A stretch of 64,000 bases of DNA, from the NCBI RefSeq assembly GCF_016862175.1, contig NZ_BOML01000027.1, forward strand, positions 62,001-126,000. The letters are read 5' to 3'. The position numbers and the translations under genes were made by a program. The stretch is from Paractinoplanes durhamensis (GTDB lineage Bacteria > Actinomycetota > Actinomycetes > Mycobacteriales > Micromonosporaceae). The notes beneath the pieces were generated by a model. That model ran no database searches, was not told the origin of the DNA, and worked only from the letters and a program-made list of their open reading frames with translations. Position 1 is the first letter of the stretch; each line of letters starts with the position of its first letter. Shown here piece by piece: positions 25,159-35,679 of this stretch.

Positions 25159-26254
25159 TCCGGCCCAGGATCTCGGCGAGCATCTCTGGCGCGGTGGCGA
25201 AGTTGATGCGGACGAATGAAGCCGTGTGCGAAGCGAAGTCGAGGCCGCGGCCGAGCCGTACACGTGCGTGCTCCTCCAGGAATGTCGCCGGGTCGGCGCC
25301 GAACGGGCCGCCGGCGCAGTCGAGCCAGGCCAGGTAGGTGCCCTCCGGGGCGCGGTAGCCGGTGTCCCACGGCAAGGTCGCCGCCCAGGCCGACACCCGG
25401 TCGCGGTTGGCGGTCAGGGTGGTGAGCAGGCCGTCGAGCCAGTCGTCGGCCTCGCGCCAGGCGGCGACCGTGGCGACCCGGCCGAGGATGCCGGGCTCGC
25501 CGAACCAGTCGAGCGGGAATCTCTCCAGGGCGGCACGGATGGCCGGTGGCCCGATGTGGGCGACCGCGCAGCGCAGCCCGGCGATGTTGAAGGCCTTGGT
25601 GGCCGAGGTGGCGGTGACGGTCCGCGCGGCGGCGTCGGGGCTCAGCGACGCGAACGGCACGTGCCGGTGGCCGGCGTAGACGAGGTCGGCGTGGATCTCG
25701 TCGGCCAGCACCGTCAGGTCGTGTTCCTCGGCCGCCGCGGCCAGCGCGGACAGCTCGGCCCGGGTGAGCACCCGGCCGGTCGGATTGTGCGGGTTGACCA
25801 GCACCAGCATGGTGCAGCCACGCAGATCGGGCAGCTCCTCGCCGACGGTCAGCGGAACGATCCGGCGCCCGGCGCGGGCGATGCTGGCCAGGAACGGCGG
25901 ATAGTTCGGCACGTGCACGGCGATGCCGTCGCCGGGGGCGGTGGCCGTCTCGATCATCACCTGCAGAATCTGGATGAGGTCGGTGAACAGCCGCGCCCGG
26001 CCCGGCTCCGGGGTCCAGCCGTGCCGGGCGGCCATCCGCTCCTCGAACGCGGCCAGCACCGGATCGCCGCCGGGGAAGTGCGGATAGCCGAAGTCGGTGA
26101 CCTCGTGCAGGCGGCGGCGGATCACCGGCGCGACCGGGAAGTCCATGTCGGCCACCCAGGCACCGAGCGTGCCGGCGGGCAGGGCGCCCCACTTCACGCC
26201 GTAGCCGGAGCGCAGCCGGGCGGTGTCGGCGGTCGGGTCGAAGGTGGCGGTCAC
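25151..26254 (-). CDS. MalY/PatB-type PLP aminotransferase (probable C-S lyase)
   Basis: 367 residues of fold type I. The N-terminal AWVADMDFPVAPVI is typical of MalY/PatB cystathionine beta-lyases. VLVNPHNPTGRVL and the PLP lysine in TSATKAFNIAG (about residue 220) follow. It likely cleaves cystathionine or related C-S substrates. The start is GTG, overlapping the preceding DinB gene's stop as GTGA, so the genes are coupled. Confidence 0.9.
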   Translation of the reverse strand: MTATFDPTADTARLRSGYGVKWGALPAGTLGAWVADMDFPVAPVIRRRLHEVTDFGYPHFPGGDPVLAAFEERMAARHGWTPEPGRARLFTDLIQILQVMIETATAPGDGIAVHVPNYPPFLASIARAGRRIVPLTVGEELPDLRGCTMLVLVNPHNPTGRVLTRAELSALAAAAEEHDLTVLADEIHADLVYAGHRHVPFASLSPDAAARTVTATSATKAFNIAGLRCAVAHIGPPAIRAALERFPLDWFGEPGILGRVATVAAWREADDWLDGLLTTLTANRDRVSAWAATLPWDTGYRAPEGTYLAWLDCAGGPFGADPATFLEEHARVRLGRGLDFASHTASFVRINFATAPEMLAEILGRIR

Positions 26255-26718
26255 GACCGCGCTCCGGCCCGGATCGCGTCGCGGAGGATCTCCATCTGCC
26301 CGTGGTGCTGGGCGAGCTCCTCGTAGACGTGGAACAGCGCACCACCGCGGGTCAGGCCGCGCGCCGGACCCTGGAACGAGCTGACCGGGACGGCGTGCAG
26401 TGGGGCATCCGGGTCGGCGGCCAGCACGTCGGCGGCGAGCTGCTCGCGGGCGGCCTCGACCCGCGCCAGCAGCGGGGCGACCGGGCCGGACGCAGTGAAC
26501 TCTGCGGCGCGGTCGCGGGTCACCTCCCGGCCGGAGACCAGCGCGCCGGCCCAGTAACCGACCACGCCCAGGCAGTGGGTGAGCAGTGCATACGCCGAGT
26601 TCGCGCCGGGCAGCGGCCGCACGTTGGCCAGGTCGTCGCCGAGCTCCGCGACGATCCCGGCCATGCCGTCGAGTGCCCGGCCGGCGAAATACAGATAGTC
26701 GTCCCTGGATATCACCAC
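26251..26718 (-). CDS. DinB-family protein (DUF664)
   Basis: 155 residues. ALLTHCLGVVGYWAG and the terminal LFHVYEELAQHHGQMEIL supply the histidines of the DinB metal site. The GTG start follows GAGGGG at good spacing; an upstream in-frame start would sit in the divergent promoter. Probably a small-thiol-dependent enzyme, coupled to the MalY-type lyase. This hints at a sulfur-compound context. Confidence 0.8.
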   Translation of the reverse strand: MVISRDDYLYFAGRALDGMAGIVAELGDDLANVRPLPGANSAYALLTHCLGVVGYWAGALVSGREVTRDRAAEFTASGPVAPLLARVEAAREQLAADVLAADPDAPLHAVPVSSFQGPARGLTRGGALFHVYEELAQHHGQMEILRDAIRAGARS

Positions 26719-26747
26719 TACCCCCCTCTTCGTCGTCACCGGCTTAG

Positions 26748-26787
26748 CAGGTGACGCAGCAACCTTGCCGGGCCGCCGTGTCACCTG
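26748..26787. promoter_or_regulatory. Inverted repeat CAGGTGAC…GTCACCTG in divergent promoter
   Basis: Two perfect 8-base arms 24 bases apart lie between the DinB/MalY operon and the CGNR regulator gene, 14 bases ahead of the latter's start. This could be the CGNR protein's own binding site. Confidence 0.45.
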
Positions 26788-26800
26788 TCAAGGTGGTGAC

Positions 26801-27334
26801 GTGGATTTCGTCTTCGTCAGCGGCAACCTCGCCCTCGACCTGGTCGGCACGCTGAAGTGGCGGCGCACCGAGCCCGAGGAGGGCCTGGCCACGCCGGCCG
26901 ACGCGGTCCGCTGGGCGGTCGCCGCCGGGCTGCTCACCACTCCCCCGGCGGCCGGCGCCGACGAGCTGGAGCGGCTGCGTTCACTGCGCGAGGCGCTGTA
27001 TCGGCTGGTGATGGGCGGTGCCGGCCCCGGCGACCTGACGACGGTCAACGCGGCCGCGGCCCGGGCCCGTACGTCAGTGGTCCTCACCGCCGCGGGAACA
27101 CAGCGCACCGGAACCCTCGACGCGGTCGCCGCCGAGGCGGCCCGCGCCGGCATCGACCTGCTCGACCTGATGTATGCGGGCGCCGACGTGCGGCTGCGCG
27201 AGTGCGAGCGCCCGGCCTGCACCCGGGTCTTCCTCGACCGGTCGCGGGCCGGCACCCGCTCCTGGTGCGGCATGGCCGAGTGCGGCAACCGGGTCAAGGC
27301 CCGGGAGTACCGCGCCCGCAAAGCTGCTCGCTGA
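26801..27334 (+). CDS. CGNR zinc-finger regulator (ABATE domain)
   Basis: 177 residues. The N-terminal ABATE domain opens with the family signature VSGNLALDLVGT. The C-terminal zinc finger has RECERPACTRVFLD … WCGMAECGNRVKAREYR. These are putative stress-linked DNA-binding regulators. The GTG start follows AAGGTGG. Divergent from the DinB/MalY pair, which it may control. Confidence 0.9.
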   Translation: MDFVFVSGNLALDLVGTLKWRRTEPEEGLATPADAVRWAVAAGLLTTPPAAGADELERLRSLREALYRLVMGGAGPGDLTTVNAAAARARTSVVLTAAGTQRTGTLDAVAAEAARAGIDLLDLMYAGADVRLRECERPACTRVFLDRSRAGTRSWCGMAECGNRVKAREYRARKAAR

Positions 27335-27337
27335 GTG

Positions 27338-27364
27338 TGCAACCTTTTGGCGTCGTCACTCGTC
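27338..27364 (+). promoter_or_regulatory. ECF-type promoter of the SigE-family sigma gene
   Basis: TGCAACC, a 16-base spacer and CGTC form a typical ECF -35/-10 pair 31 bases upstream of the sigma gene start. This fits autoregulation. It begins three bases beyond the CGNR stop. Confidence 0.6.
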
Positions 27365-27395
27365 TTGATGCACATGACATCGGGAGAGGCGGCTC

Positions 27396-27896
27396 ATGGC
27401 TCGCGGTGACGAGGAGTTCGTGGAGTTCGCCGAGGCGAGTTCGGCGCGGCTGCAGCGCGCCGCCTACCTGCTCACCGGCGATCCGCATCAGGCCGAGGAG
27501 GCCGCCCAGGCCACCCTGGTGCGGGTCTACGCGGCCTGGGGGCGAATAAGACACGGCGACCCCTATGCGTACGCCCGGACGGCGCTCGCCAATCTGGTCC
27601 ACGATCAGTGGCGGCGCCCGATGCGTGAATACGCGACCGAGGTCATGCCCGAGCAGCAGGCGCCGCGCGACGTGGCCGACGACGTGACCCGGCGCCGCTG
27701 GCTGATCAGCGCCCTGCGACGGCTATCTCCGCAGGAACGCACGGTGATCGTGCTGCGGCACCTGTTCGACGCGAGCGAGACCGACGTGGCCCGCGACCTC
27801 AATCTGCCGCTCGGCACGGTGAAAAGCCTGAATTCCCGGGCCCTGGCCAAATTGCGCACTTCCCACCTCGACATGGAATTAGGGGCACGGCGATGA
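27396..27896 (+). CDS. ECF sigma factor, SigE family
   Basis: 166 residues with region 2 (AAYLLTGDPHQAEEAAQATLVRVYAAW, quoted in part) and region 4 (LRRLSPQERTVIVLRHL … LPLGTVKSLNSRALAKL). The layout and EEFVEFAEASSARL start are those of the actinobacterial SigE family of short ECF factors. The stop overlaps the next gene (ATGA), which encodes a one-helix membrane protein, its probable anti-sigma factor. Confidence 0.92.
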   Translation: MARGDEEFVEFAEASSARLQRAAYLLTGDPHQAEEAAQATLVRVYAAWGRIRHGDPYAYARTALANLVHDQWRRPMREYATEVMPEQQAPRDVADDVTRRRWLISALRRLSPQERTVIVLRHLFDASETDVARDLNLPLGTVKSLNSRALAKLRTSHLDMELGARR

Positions 27897-28618
27897 CCGA
27901 CCTGGACGAGTTGAAGCACGCCATGGATGCGCCACCGGACTTCGAACCGGTCGTGCTCGACCTGCACCGCGTGATGGTGGCCGGCCGGCGGGTGCGCCGC
28001 CGGCGGAGGGCGGCCGGAGCGGCCGCGTCCGGGGTGGCGGTGGCCGCCCTGCTGGTGGTCGGCGGGCAGCTGATGAGCCCGGCCGGCACCGGCGCGATCG
28101 ACGCGGCCGGTTACTCGGCGCCGTCCGGTGCCGTGCCGTCGGCCATCAATTCCTCGGCGCCCGGCATCCTCGGCCGAGTGGTGGAAACGGGCCGGCAGAT
28201 CGACGGCAAGCAGTGGATCATCTATGCCGAGACGGTCGACCCCGACCAGCTCAACCTGAACCTCACGCTCGTCCTCGGGCGCACCAGGACCGGCTACATC
28301 AACGACTTCACCAAGGACATCATCAGCAGCGACCAGGGCGCGACACGGATGGCCGAGGGCTTCCACGCGGTCAAGGCCGGGACGGTGATCGACGGCCGGA
28401 CCACCCCCACGTTCGGCTACTACAAGGGCGAGCCGGCCCGGATCACCGCGCGGGTCACCGGCAGCGGAAAGACGGTGGAGGCGCACCTGACGGCGTGGAG
28501 CGGCTTCGCCCCGACCGAGAAGGCGCAGATCTTCTGGTTCGACTTCACCCAGGGCCAGGCGCCCGCGCAGTTGACCGACCTGACCGCCTACGACCGGGAC
28601 GGGAAAACGCTGGGATAG
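27893..28618 (+). CDS. Single-pass membrane protein, probable anti-sigma partner
   Basis: 241 residues. The N-terminal 45 residues are cytoplasmic and helical. An Arg-rich stop (RRVRRRRRAAG) precedes one membrane helix at about 45-62, and the outer domain of about 175 residues resembles no family I know. Coupled to the SigE-family gene, so a membrane anti-sigma or sensor is the best guess. The 3' end overlaps the convergent TolB-like gene by 31 bases. Confidence 0.75.
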   Translation: MTDLDELKHAMDAPPDFEPVVLDLHRVMVAGRRVRRRRRAAGAAASGVAVAALLVVGGQLMSPAGTGAIDAAGYSAPSGAVPSAINSSAPGILGRVVETGRQIDGKQWIIYAETVDPDQLNLNLTLVLGRTRTGYINDFTKDIISSDQGATRMAEGFHAVKAGTVIDGRTTPTFGYYKGEPARITARVTGSGKTVEAHLTAWSGFAPTEKAQIFWFDFTQGQAPAQLTDLTAYDRDGKTLG

Positions 28619-29457
28619 GTGACGAAGGCGAACTGCCGGGAGTCCGGCGACCAGCTGTTGACGTTGATGGTGCCCTGGCCGCCGGGCAGTTCGACGAGCG
28701 TCCGGGGCGCGGGTGCCAGCAGCCGCAACTCGACGGTCAGGTCGGCCGGATGGCCCTCGGTGCCGGGCGGGAAGCTCAGGTAGACGGTGTGCCGGCCGTC
28801 CGGGGCGAGGTGCGGGAACCAGTTGACCCGCTCGTCGAAGGTGAGCTGCTGCACCCCTGACCCGTCCGGGCGGATCCGGGCGATCTGGGCGTGGCCGTCG
28901 AAGCTCTCGGTGTTGAAGTGGATCCACTCACCGTCCGGCGAGTACTCGGGGCCGTCGTCCCGGCCGCCCGGCTCGGTCAGCCGGGTGTCGTGGGTGCCGT
29001 CGGTGCCGATCGTGCGGATGGTCCCGGAGGTCCAGTCCTGGTTCTCGATGCCGACGTAGGCGAGGGTCGTGCCGTCCGGGCTGACCCCGTGCAGGAAATG
29101 CATCCGGGTGTCGTCGGCGGTCACCCGGCGCACGGCGCCACCGCGGAGCGGCGCCTGGTAGAGGTGCCCGTCGTTGGCGGACACGAAGATGGTGGTGCCG
29201 TCCGGGGCCAGGACGTGGTCGTTGTTCAGCTCGGGGAGGCCGTCGAACGCGATCCGCTCCGGCGGCGACGACCCGTCGGCCGGCAGGCGCCACAGCAGCC
29301 CGTCGCCGTTGAGGATCAGGTCGCCGCCGGCGGTCCAGTTGGGCGCTTCGAGGAGCACGGTCTCGTCGGTGTGCACCAGCGCGGTCGCGCCGGTGGCGAC
29401 GTCGTACGTGTGCACCTCGCATCGCTGACCGTCGGCGAGTTTCCGGGCGTACGCCAT
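28588..29457 (-). CDS. TolB-like beta-propeller protein
   Basis: 289 residues without a signal peptide. Repeated blades carry WD40/PD40 motifs: LAPDGTTIFVSAND, VSPDGTTLAYVG, YSPDGEWIHF, LAPDGRHTVYLS, WSPDSRQFAFV. Members of this branch often fold as six-bladed propellers. The start ATG overlaps the stop of the oxidoreductase gene (TGATG), so the two act as one unit, possibly in sugar metabolism. Confidence 0.85.
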   Translation of the reverse strand: MAYARKLADGQRCEVHTYDVATGATALVHTDETVLLEAPNWTAGGDLILNGDGLLWRLPADGSSPPERIAFDGLPELNNDHVLAPDGTTIFVSANDGHLYQAPLRGGAVRRVTADDTRMHFLHGVSPDGTTLAYVGIENQDWTSGTIRTIGTDGTHDTRLTEPGGRDDGPEYSPDGEWIHFNTESFDGHAQIARIRPDGSGVQQLTFDERVNWFPHLAPDGRHTVYLSFPPGTEGHPADLTVELRLLAPAPRTLVELPGGQGTINVNSWSPDSRQFAFVTYPSVFPSRS

Positions 29458-30491
29458 CAGATCGCACCCAGCTGACGCCGGGCCTCGTCGATGGTGGCCA
29501 GAATGCTGATCATCTCGCCGTGCGGGTGCAGCGGCGACTCGGTGCGCTGCTCGCCGACGTAGCCCGCGAAGGCGGTCGCCTCCCAGGACAACCCGCCGAA
29601 GCCGGCGATCCCGGTCTCGTCCTGCCAGGTGGTGGTGTCGGTGCCGAAGTCGTTGCCGGCGAGGATGAACCCGGTCGGCGCGTGGAACGGCGCCGCGATC
29701 TCGATCCGCGCCCGCGACCCGCAGATCGCCGCGGCGGCCGGCGTCCGGGTGATCATCGAGGTGGTCAGCACCGACTGCTCCCCCGTGCGGTAACCGGTGA
29801 GGACGGTGGCGTAGGCGTCCACCCCGCTCTCGGCCAGGCCACCGGTCGCCACGATCGATGCCGGCGTGCCGCGGACCATCGAGTCGAGCTGGATCGGATA
29901 GATGCCCATGTCGAGCAGCGCGCCACCGCCGAGGTCGGGCCGGCTCAGCCGGTGCTCCGGGCCCGGGTTGATGGCCTGGCCGAGGTCGGCGCGCACCGAG
30001 CGGATCTCGCCCAGCACACCGTCCCGCAGCAGTTCCCGGATGATCAGCGACTGCGGCTGATAGCGGCTCCACATCGCCTCCATGACGAACACCCCGGCGT
30101 CGCGGGCCGCGTCGACCAGCTTGCGGGCGTCGGCGGCGGACGTCGCGAACGGCTTCTCGATCAGCACATGCTTGCCGGCCGCGATCGCCGCCAGCCCTTC
30201 CGCCAGGTGCTCGGCCGGCGGCGAGGCGACGTAGACGGCGTCGAGCTCCGGCGCGTCGAGGAACGCGGCCCGGGACGCATAGGCCCGCTCGACGCCGAAG
30301 CCCGCCGCGAACCGGTCGGCGCTCTCCTGGCTCCGCGACCCGACCGCGGTGACCAGCTGCCGGGTGTGCGCCCGCAGCGCCTGGGCGAACTCGCCGGCGA
30401 TCCAGCCGGTGCCGAGGATGCCCCAGCGCAGCACCGGCTCCCCGCGGCCGGCGTGGAAGAGAACGGGTTCGGGCAGCGTCGAGGGCATCAT
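29457..30491 (-). CDS. Gfo/Idh/MocA-family NAD(P) oxidoreductase
   Basis: 344 residues. Rossmann start WGILGTGWIAGEFAQAL and the EKPFA motif (HVLIEKPFATSAADA), with the second-domain signature FVMEAMWSRYQP, place it with the trans-dihydrodiol/glucose-fructose oxidoreductase group. It oxidises a sugar or cyclic polyol with NAD(P). The first of two adjacent ATGs was taken. Divergent from a TetR gene across a tetO-like operator. Confidence 0.9.
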   Translation of the reverse strand: MMPSTLPEPVLFHAGRGEPVLRWGILGTGWIAGEFAQALRAHTRQLVTAVGSRSQESADRFAAGFGVERAYASRAAFLDAPELDAVYVASPPAEHLAEGLAAIAAGKHVLIEKPFATSAADARKLVDAARDAGVFVMEAMWSRYQPQSLIIRELLRDGVLGEIRSVRADLGQAINPGPEHRLSRPDLGGGALLDMGIYPIQLDSMVRGTPASIVATGGLAESGVDAYATVLTGYRTGEQSVLTTSMITRTPAAAAICGSRARIEIAAPFHAPTGFILAGNDFGTDTTTWQDETGIAGFGGLSWEATAFAGYVGEQRTESPLHPHGEMISILATIDEARRQLGAI

Positions 30492-30500
30492 GACACCAAA

Positions 30501-30517
30501 ACCTATCACTGGTAAGT
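30501..30517. promoter_or_regulatory. tetO-like operator ACCTATCACTGGTAAGT
   Basis: A 17-base imperfect palindrome (ACyTAyCAsTGrTArGT read both ways) lies ten bases from the oxidoreductase start and runs into the first codons of the TetR frame. Its core CTATCACTGGTA closely resembles the CTATCAGTGATA of classical tet operators. It is well placed to silence both divergent genes. Confidence 0.65.
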
Positions 30518-30593
30518 TCCGTTCATCAGTACGCTACCTCGGAACCTCTCGCCCAAGGGAGCCCAGCGCCGCGAGGAGATCCTGGCCGCCGCC

Positions 30594-31088
30594 ATGGCCG
30601 AGATCCGCGAGCAGGGCTACCGCTCGACGTCGCTGCGCGGCATCGGCCGGGCCCTCGGCGTGCAGCCGGCCCAGATCCTGCACTACTTCGCCTCCCGCGA
30701 GGAGCTGCTGGAGACCGTGCTCCGCCGCTGGGACGACGAGAGCGAGCAGGTCCTGGCCGCGGCCGGCCGGCCGTTCCTCGACGTCTGGCCGGAGATCGTG
30801 CGGCAGAACACGACGGTGCCGGGCTTCGTCAACCTCTACACCTCGCTCGCCGCCGAGGCGACCGATCCGGCCCACCCCTCGCACGACTTCTTCCGGGCCC
30901 GGTTCCGGCGGGTGCGGGACCTCATCGCCGGCGACCTCGCCGCCCGGCAGGTCCGGGACCCCGAGCGGGCCGCGTTGCACCTGGTCGCCTTCTCCGACGG
31001 GCTGCAACTGCAGTGGCTGGTCGACCGGTCGATCGACCTGGCCGCGGAGCTGACTTACGAGATAGCCCGGCTCGACTCAACGACCTGA
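30594..31088 (+). CDS. TetR-family regulator with unclear start codon
   Basis: 164 residues from the only standard start. The HTH includes TSLRGIGRALGVQPAQILHYFAS. The open frame extends 26 codons upstream to a TAA and encodes STLPRNLSPKGAQRREEILA, exactly the helix-1 region expected in TetR proteins. That stretch holds no ATG, GTG or TTG. Either a rare codon is used (ATC at 30525 or CTG at 30579, say), or the N-terminus has been damaged. The overlapping operator suggests autoregulation. Confidence 0.75.
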   Translation: MAEIREQGYRSTSLRGIGRALGVQPAQILHYFASREELLETVLRRWDDESEQVLAAAGRPFLDVWPEIVRQNTTVPGFVNLYTSLAAEATDPAHPSHDFFRARFRRVRDLIAGDLAARQVRDPERAALHLVAFSDGLQLQWLVDRSIDLAAELTYEIARLDSTT

Positions 31089-31525
31089 CCGGCAGTGCCT
31101 ACCAGAAGCTCGGCGACCGCCACCAGCTGCGCGACGTTTTCCCAGCCGACTCAGCGTGACCGGCTGAACCCGCGGCCCTCCCGGCGGAGCTGGGACGGGG
31201 TCAGGCGGCGCAGCATGCTCCACGGCGGTTCGCTGAGACGCCGGCGGCGGTGACCGCGGTCCCATCCGGACGGCGGGCGGACCAGGCGGCGCGGTCCGGT
31301 GGTGTCGGCAAGACGCGGCATCTTCATATAGGTGATCCCCCGGTCTGATGTCTCGGGCGAGCCCGACGCTACGCGGAGAGGCCGCCGGCGTCGATCGGTT
31401 ATCGCCGCCCGTTTTGTCCGGCCGGACGGGCCAACCGATCAGGAAACGAGAAGTTTCCACGGAGGGGCGCAACTAGCGTTCTCGGCAGACAGAGCGAGAG
31501 CAGACACCGCGAAAGAGGAACACTC
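31089..31525. other. 437-base region with no well-supported large gene
   Basis: After the TetR stop, the plus strand has a short sense-like tail (LTGSAYQKLGDRHQLRDVF, to a stop at about 31159) that may be the end of a lost gene. The minus strand has one small Arg-rich reading frame, listed separately. The last 60 bases hold the leader of the VOC gene. Confidence 0.4.
31151..31327 (-). CDS. Small Arg-rich hypothetical protein
   Basis: 58 residues starting MKMPRLADTTGPRRLVRPPS, with 15 or more arginines and ending REGRGFSRSR. GGGGGAT lies about ten bases before the ATG. No homology recognised. Codon bias is weakly informative at this GC. It may be real or chance. Confidence 0.35.
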   Translation of the reverse strand: MKMPRLADTTGPRRLVRPPSGWDRGHRRRRLSEPPWSMLRRLTPSQLRREGRGFSRSR

Positions 31526-31870
31526 ATGAATCAGGGCATCAAGACCGTGCTGCACCCGGTTGCCGACCTGGCCAAGGCCAAGGCCGTCTACGCCGCGCTG
31601 CTGGAGACCGAGCCGTCGGCGGACAGCGAGTGGTACGTCGGCTTCGACGTCGCCGGCCAGCACATCGGCCTGGTGCCGGGCGGCGGCCCGCAGGGGCTCA
31701 CCTCCCCCGCCGCCTACTGGCACGTCGACGACATCGAGGCGAAGCTCGCCGAGGTCACCGCGGCCGGCGCGACCGTCAAGGACAAGCCGAACGACGTCGG
31801 AGGCGGCCGGCTCGTCGCCTCGTTCACCGACGCCGACGGCAACGTGCTGGGGCTGGTCCAGGACGCATGA
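31526..31870 (+). CDS. VOC-family (glyoxalase-like) protein
   Basis: 114 residues with the paired beta-alpha-beta-beta-beta units of the vicinal oxygen chelate fold: NQGIKTVLHPVADLAKAKAV, WYVGFDVAGQHIGLVP, YWHVDDIEAKLAEV and FTDADGNVLGLVQ. Function among dioxygenases, lyases or binding proteins cannot be set. Its stop overlaps the following PNPOx-like gene (ATGA). Confidence 0.88.
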   Translation: MNQGIKTVLHPVADLAKAKAVYAALLETEPSADSEWYVGFDVAGQHIGLVPGGGPQGLTSPAAYWHVDDIEAKLAEVTAAGATVKDKPNDVGGGRLVASFTDADGNVLGLVQDA

Positions 31871-32313
31871 CACCCGCCGCCCGCTCCCGCGCGCAACGCC
31901 GCCTCGACACCGAGCGGCGGCTGACCGAGGACGTCGACCTGTGGGTGGCCACCGCCTCCCCGGACGGCGAGCCCTGGCTGGTTCCGCTCTCTTTCGAGTG
32001 GGACGGCGAGACGCTGCTGCTGGCCACCTCGATCACCGGCCCGACCGGCCGTAACCTGGCCGCAGGGTCGTTCCGGCTCGGGCTGGGCGCGACCCGGGAC
32101 GTGGCTATGATCGATGGCGAGGTCGAGGTCCTCGAGATGGACGCGTTGCCGCGGGAGCGGGGCGACCGGTTCGCCGCACACACCGGCTTCGACCCGCGCG
32201 GGTTGCCGGCGTTCCGCTGGTTCCGGGTGACCCCGCGCCGCGTGCAGGCCTGGCGTGAAGAGAACGAACTGGCCGGCCGCGACCTGATGCGCGACGGCCG
32301 GTGGCTGACCTAG
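31867..32313 (+). CDS. Pyridoxamine 5'-phosphate oxidase-like (split-barrel) protein
   Basis: 148 residues. The flavin-binding split barrel is seen in DVDLWVATASPDGEPWLVPL, LLLATSITGPTGRNLAAG and DVAMIDGEVEVLE. In actinobacteria such proteins use FMN, F420 or haem. Translationally coupled to the VOC gene and 29 bases before the uvrA-like gene. Confidence 0.85.
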   Translation: MTPAARSRAQRRLDTERRLTEDVDLWVATASPDGEPWLVPLSFEWDGETLLLATSITGPTGRNLAAGSFRLGLGATRDVAMIDGEVEVLEMDALPRERGDRFAAHTGFDPRGLPAFRWFRVTPRRVQAWREENELAGRDLMRDGRWLT

Positions 32314-32342
32314 ACAAGCAGCAACCAGGGGGATAACGACCG

Positions 32343-34694
<2,352 letters not shown>

Positions 34695-34702
34695 ACCGCG
34701 GC

Positions 34703-34729
34703 GACCAGGCGGTCGTGAATTCTGTGACA
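34703..34729 (-). promoter_or_regulatory. ECF41-like promoter motif pointing into uvrA-like 3' end
   Basis: Read on the minus strand: TGTCACA, 16-base spacer, GGTC. It would drive antisense RNA into the uvrA-like gene. TGTCACA is near-palindromic, so the same box could instead serve the plus-strand sigma gene 40 bases away, although no good -10 lies in that direction. Confidence 0.35.
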
Positions 34730-34769
34730 CCCGGTGGGAATGGGCCCGCCAAGAGACCACGATGACGGG

Positions 34770-35660
34770 GTGACCGATCTCGAGGACGCTGCCGCTGTCT
34801 TCGCGGGCCTGCGGCCGCGGCTGTTCGGCATCGCCTACCGGATGCTCAGCAGCGCCACCGAGGCGGAGGACCTGGTGCAGGACGTGTGGCTGCGCTGGCA
34901 GACCACCGACCGCAGCCGGGTGGAAAATCCGGGCGCGTTCCTGGCCACGACCACCACCCGGCTCGCCATCAACGAGCTGCAGTCGGCCCGCAAGCGCCGC
35001 GAGACCTACATCGGCCCCTGGCTTCCCGAGCCGGTCGACACCAGCGCCGACCCCTACCTGGGCGCCGAGCGCGAAGAAGCCCTCGCCTTCGCTTCGCTCA
35101 TGCTCATGGAGAAGCTCAGCGCGAACGAACGAGCTGCGTACGTGCTCCGGGAGGCGTTCGATTATCCGTACGCCCAGATCGCCGACATCCTGCAGTCGAC
35201 CGAACCGGCGGTGCGGCAGCTGGTCAGCCGGGCGAAGAAACACATGACCGGCGAGCAACGTACGACGGTGGCCCCGGCCGCGCAGAAGGAGCTGCTCACC
35301 ACGTTCCTCGCGGCGGCGCGCACCGGCGACCTGGGCGAGCTGGAGCGGCTGCTCACGGCCGGGGTGTCCAGCATCTCCGACGGCAACGGGGCGATCCGGG
35401 TGGCCCGGCGGCCGGTGGCCGGTTCCGAGCGGGTGGCGAAGTTCTACTCGGCGCTCTCCAGTTGGTACTGGGAGGGGGTGGAGATCTCGTTCGTCACCAC
35501 CAACGGGCAGACATCGGCGGTGCTGCGGCGGGCCGGCAACCTCGAGGGCGTGATGACGGTGATCGCCTCCGCCGACGGCATCGAGCAGATCCTGTGGATG
35601 GCCAACCAGGACAAGATCGCCCCCTTGGTTTCCCTTCAAGGCGGTCACAAAGCTGGGTAG
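34770..35660 (+). CDS. ECF41-family sigma factor with SnoaL-like C-terminal domain
   Basis: 296 residues. Sigma region 2 (RLFGIAYRMLSSATEAEDLVQDVW) and region 4 (LSANERAAYVLREAFDYPYAQIADIL) are followed by a SnoaL-like extension of about 110 residues. The extension retains the two ECF41 marks in diverged form: SDGNG for DGGG, and ANQDKI for NPDKL. In ECF41 factors this domain controls activity in place of an anti-sigma factor. The GTG start fits the family beginning TDLEDAAAVFAGLRPRL. Confidence 0.92.
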   Translation: MTDLEDAAAVFAGLRPRLFGIAYRMLSSATEAEDLVQDVWLRWQTTDRSRVENPGAFLATTTTRLAINELQSARKRRETYIGPWLPEPVDTSADPYLGAEREEALAFASLMLMEKLSANERAAYVLREAFDYPYAQIADILQSTEPAVRQLVSRAKKHMTGEQRTTVAPAAQKELLTTFLAAARTGDLGELERLLTAGVSSISDGNGAIRVARRPVAGSERVAKFYSALSSWYWEGVEISFVTTNGQTSAVLRRAGNLEGVMTVIASADGIEQILWMANQDKIAPLVSLQGGHKAG

Positions 35661-35669
35661 TGCCCGGTC
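35643..35669 (+). promoter_or_regulatory. ECF41-type promoter of the solo regulatory-domain gene
   Basis: GGTCACA, a 16-base spacer and GGTC differ by one base each from the ECF41 consensus TGTCACA/CGTC. The -10 lies only ten bases before the next ATG, so the transcript would be nearly leaderless. The -35 lies within the last codons of the sigma gene. Confidence 0.5.
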
Positions 35670-35679
35670 AATTACGGGC

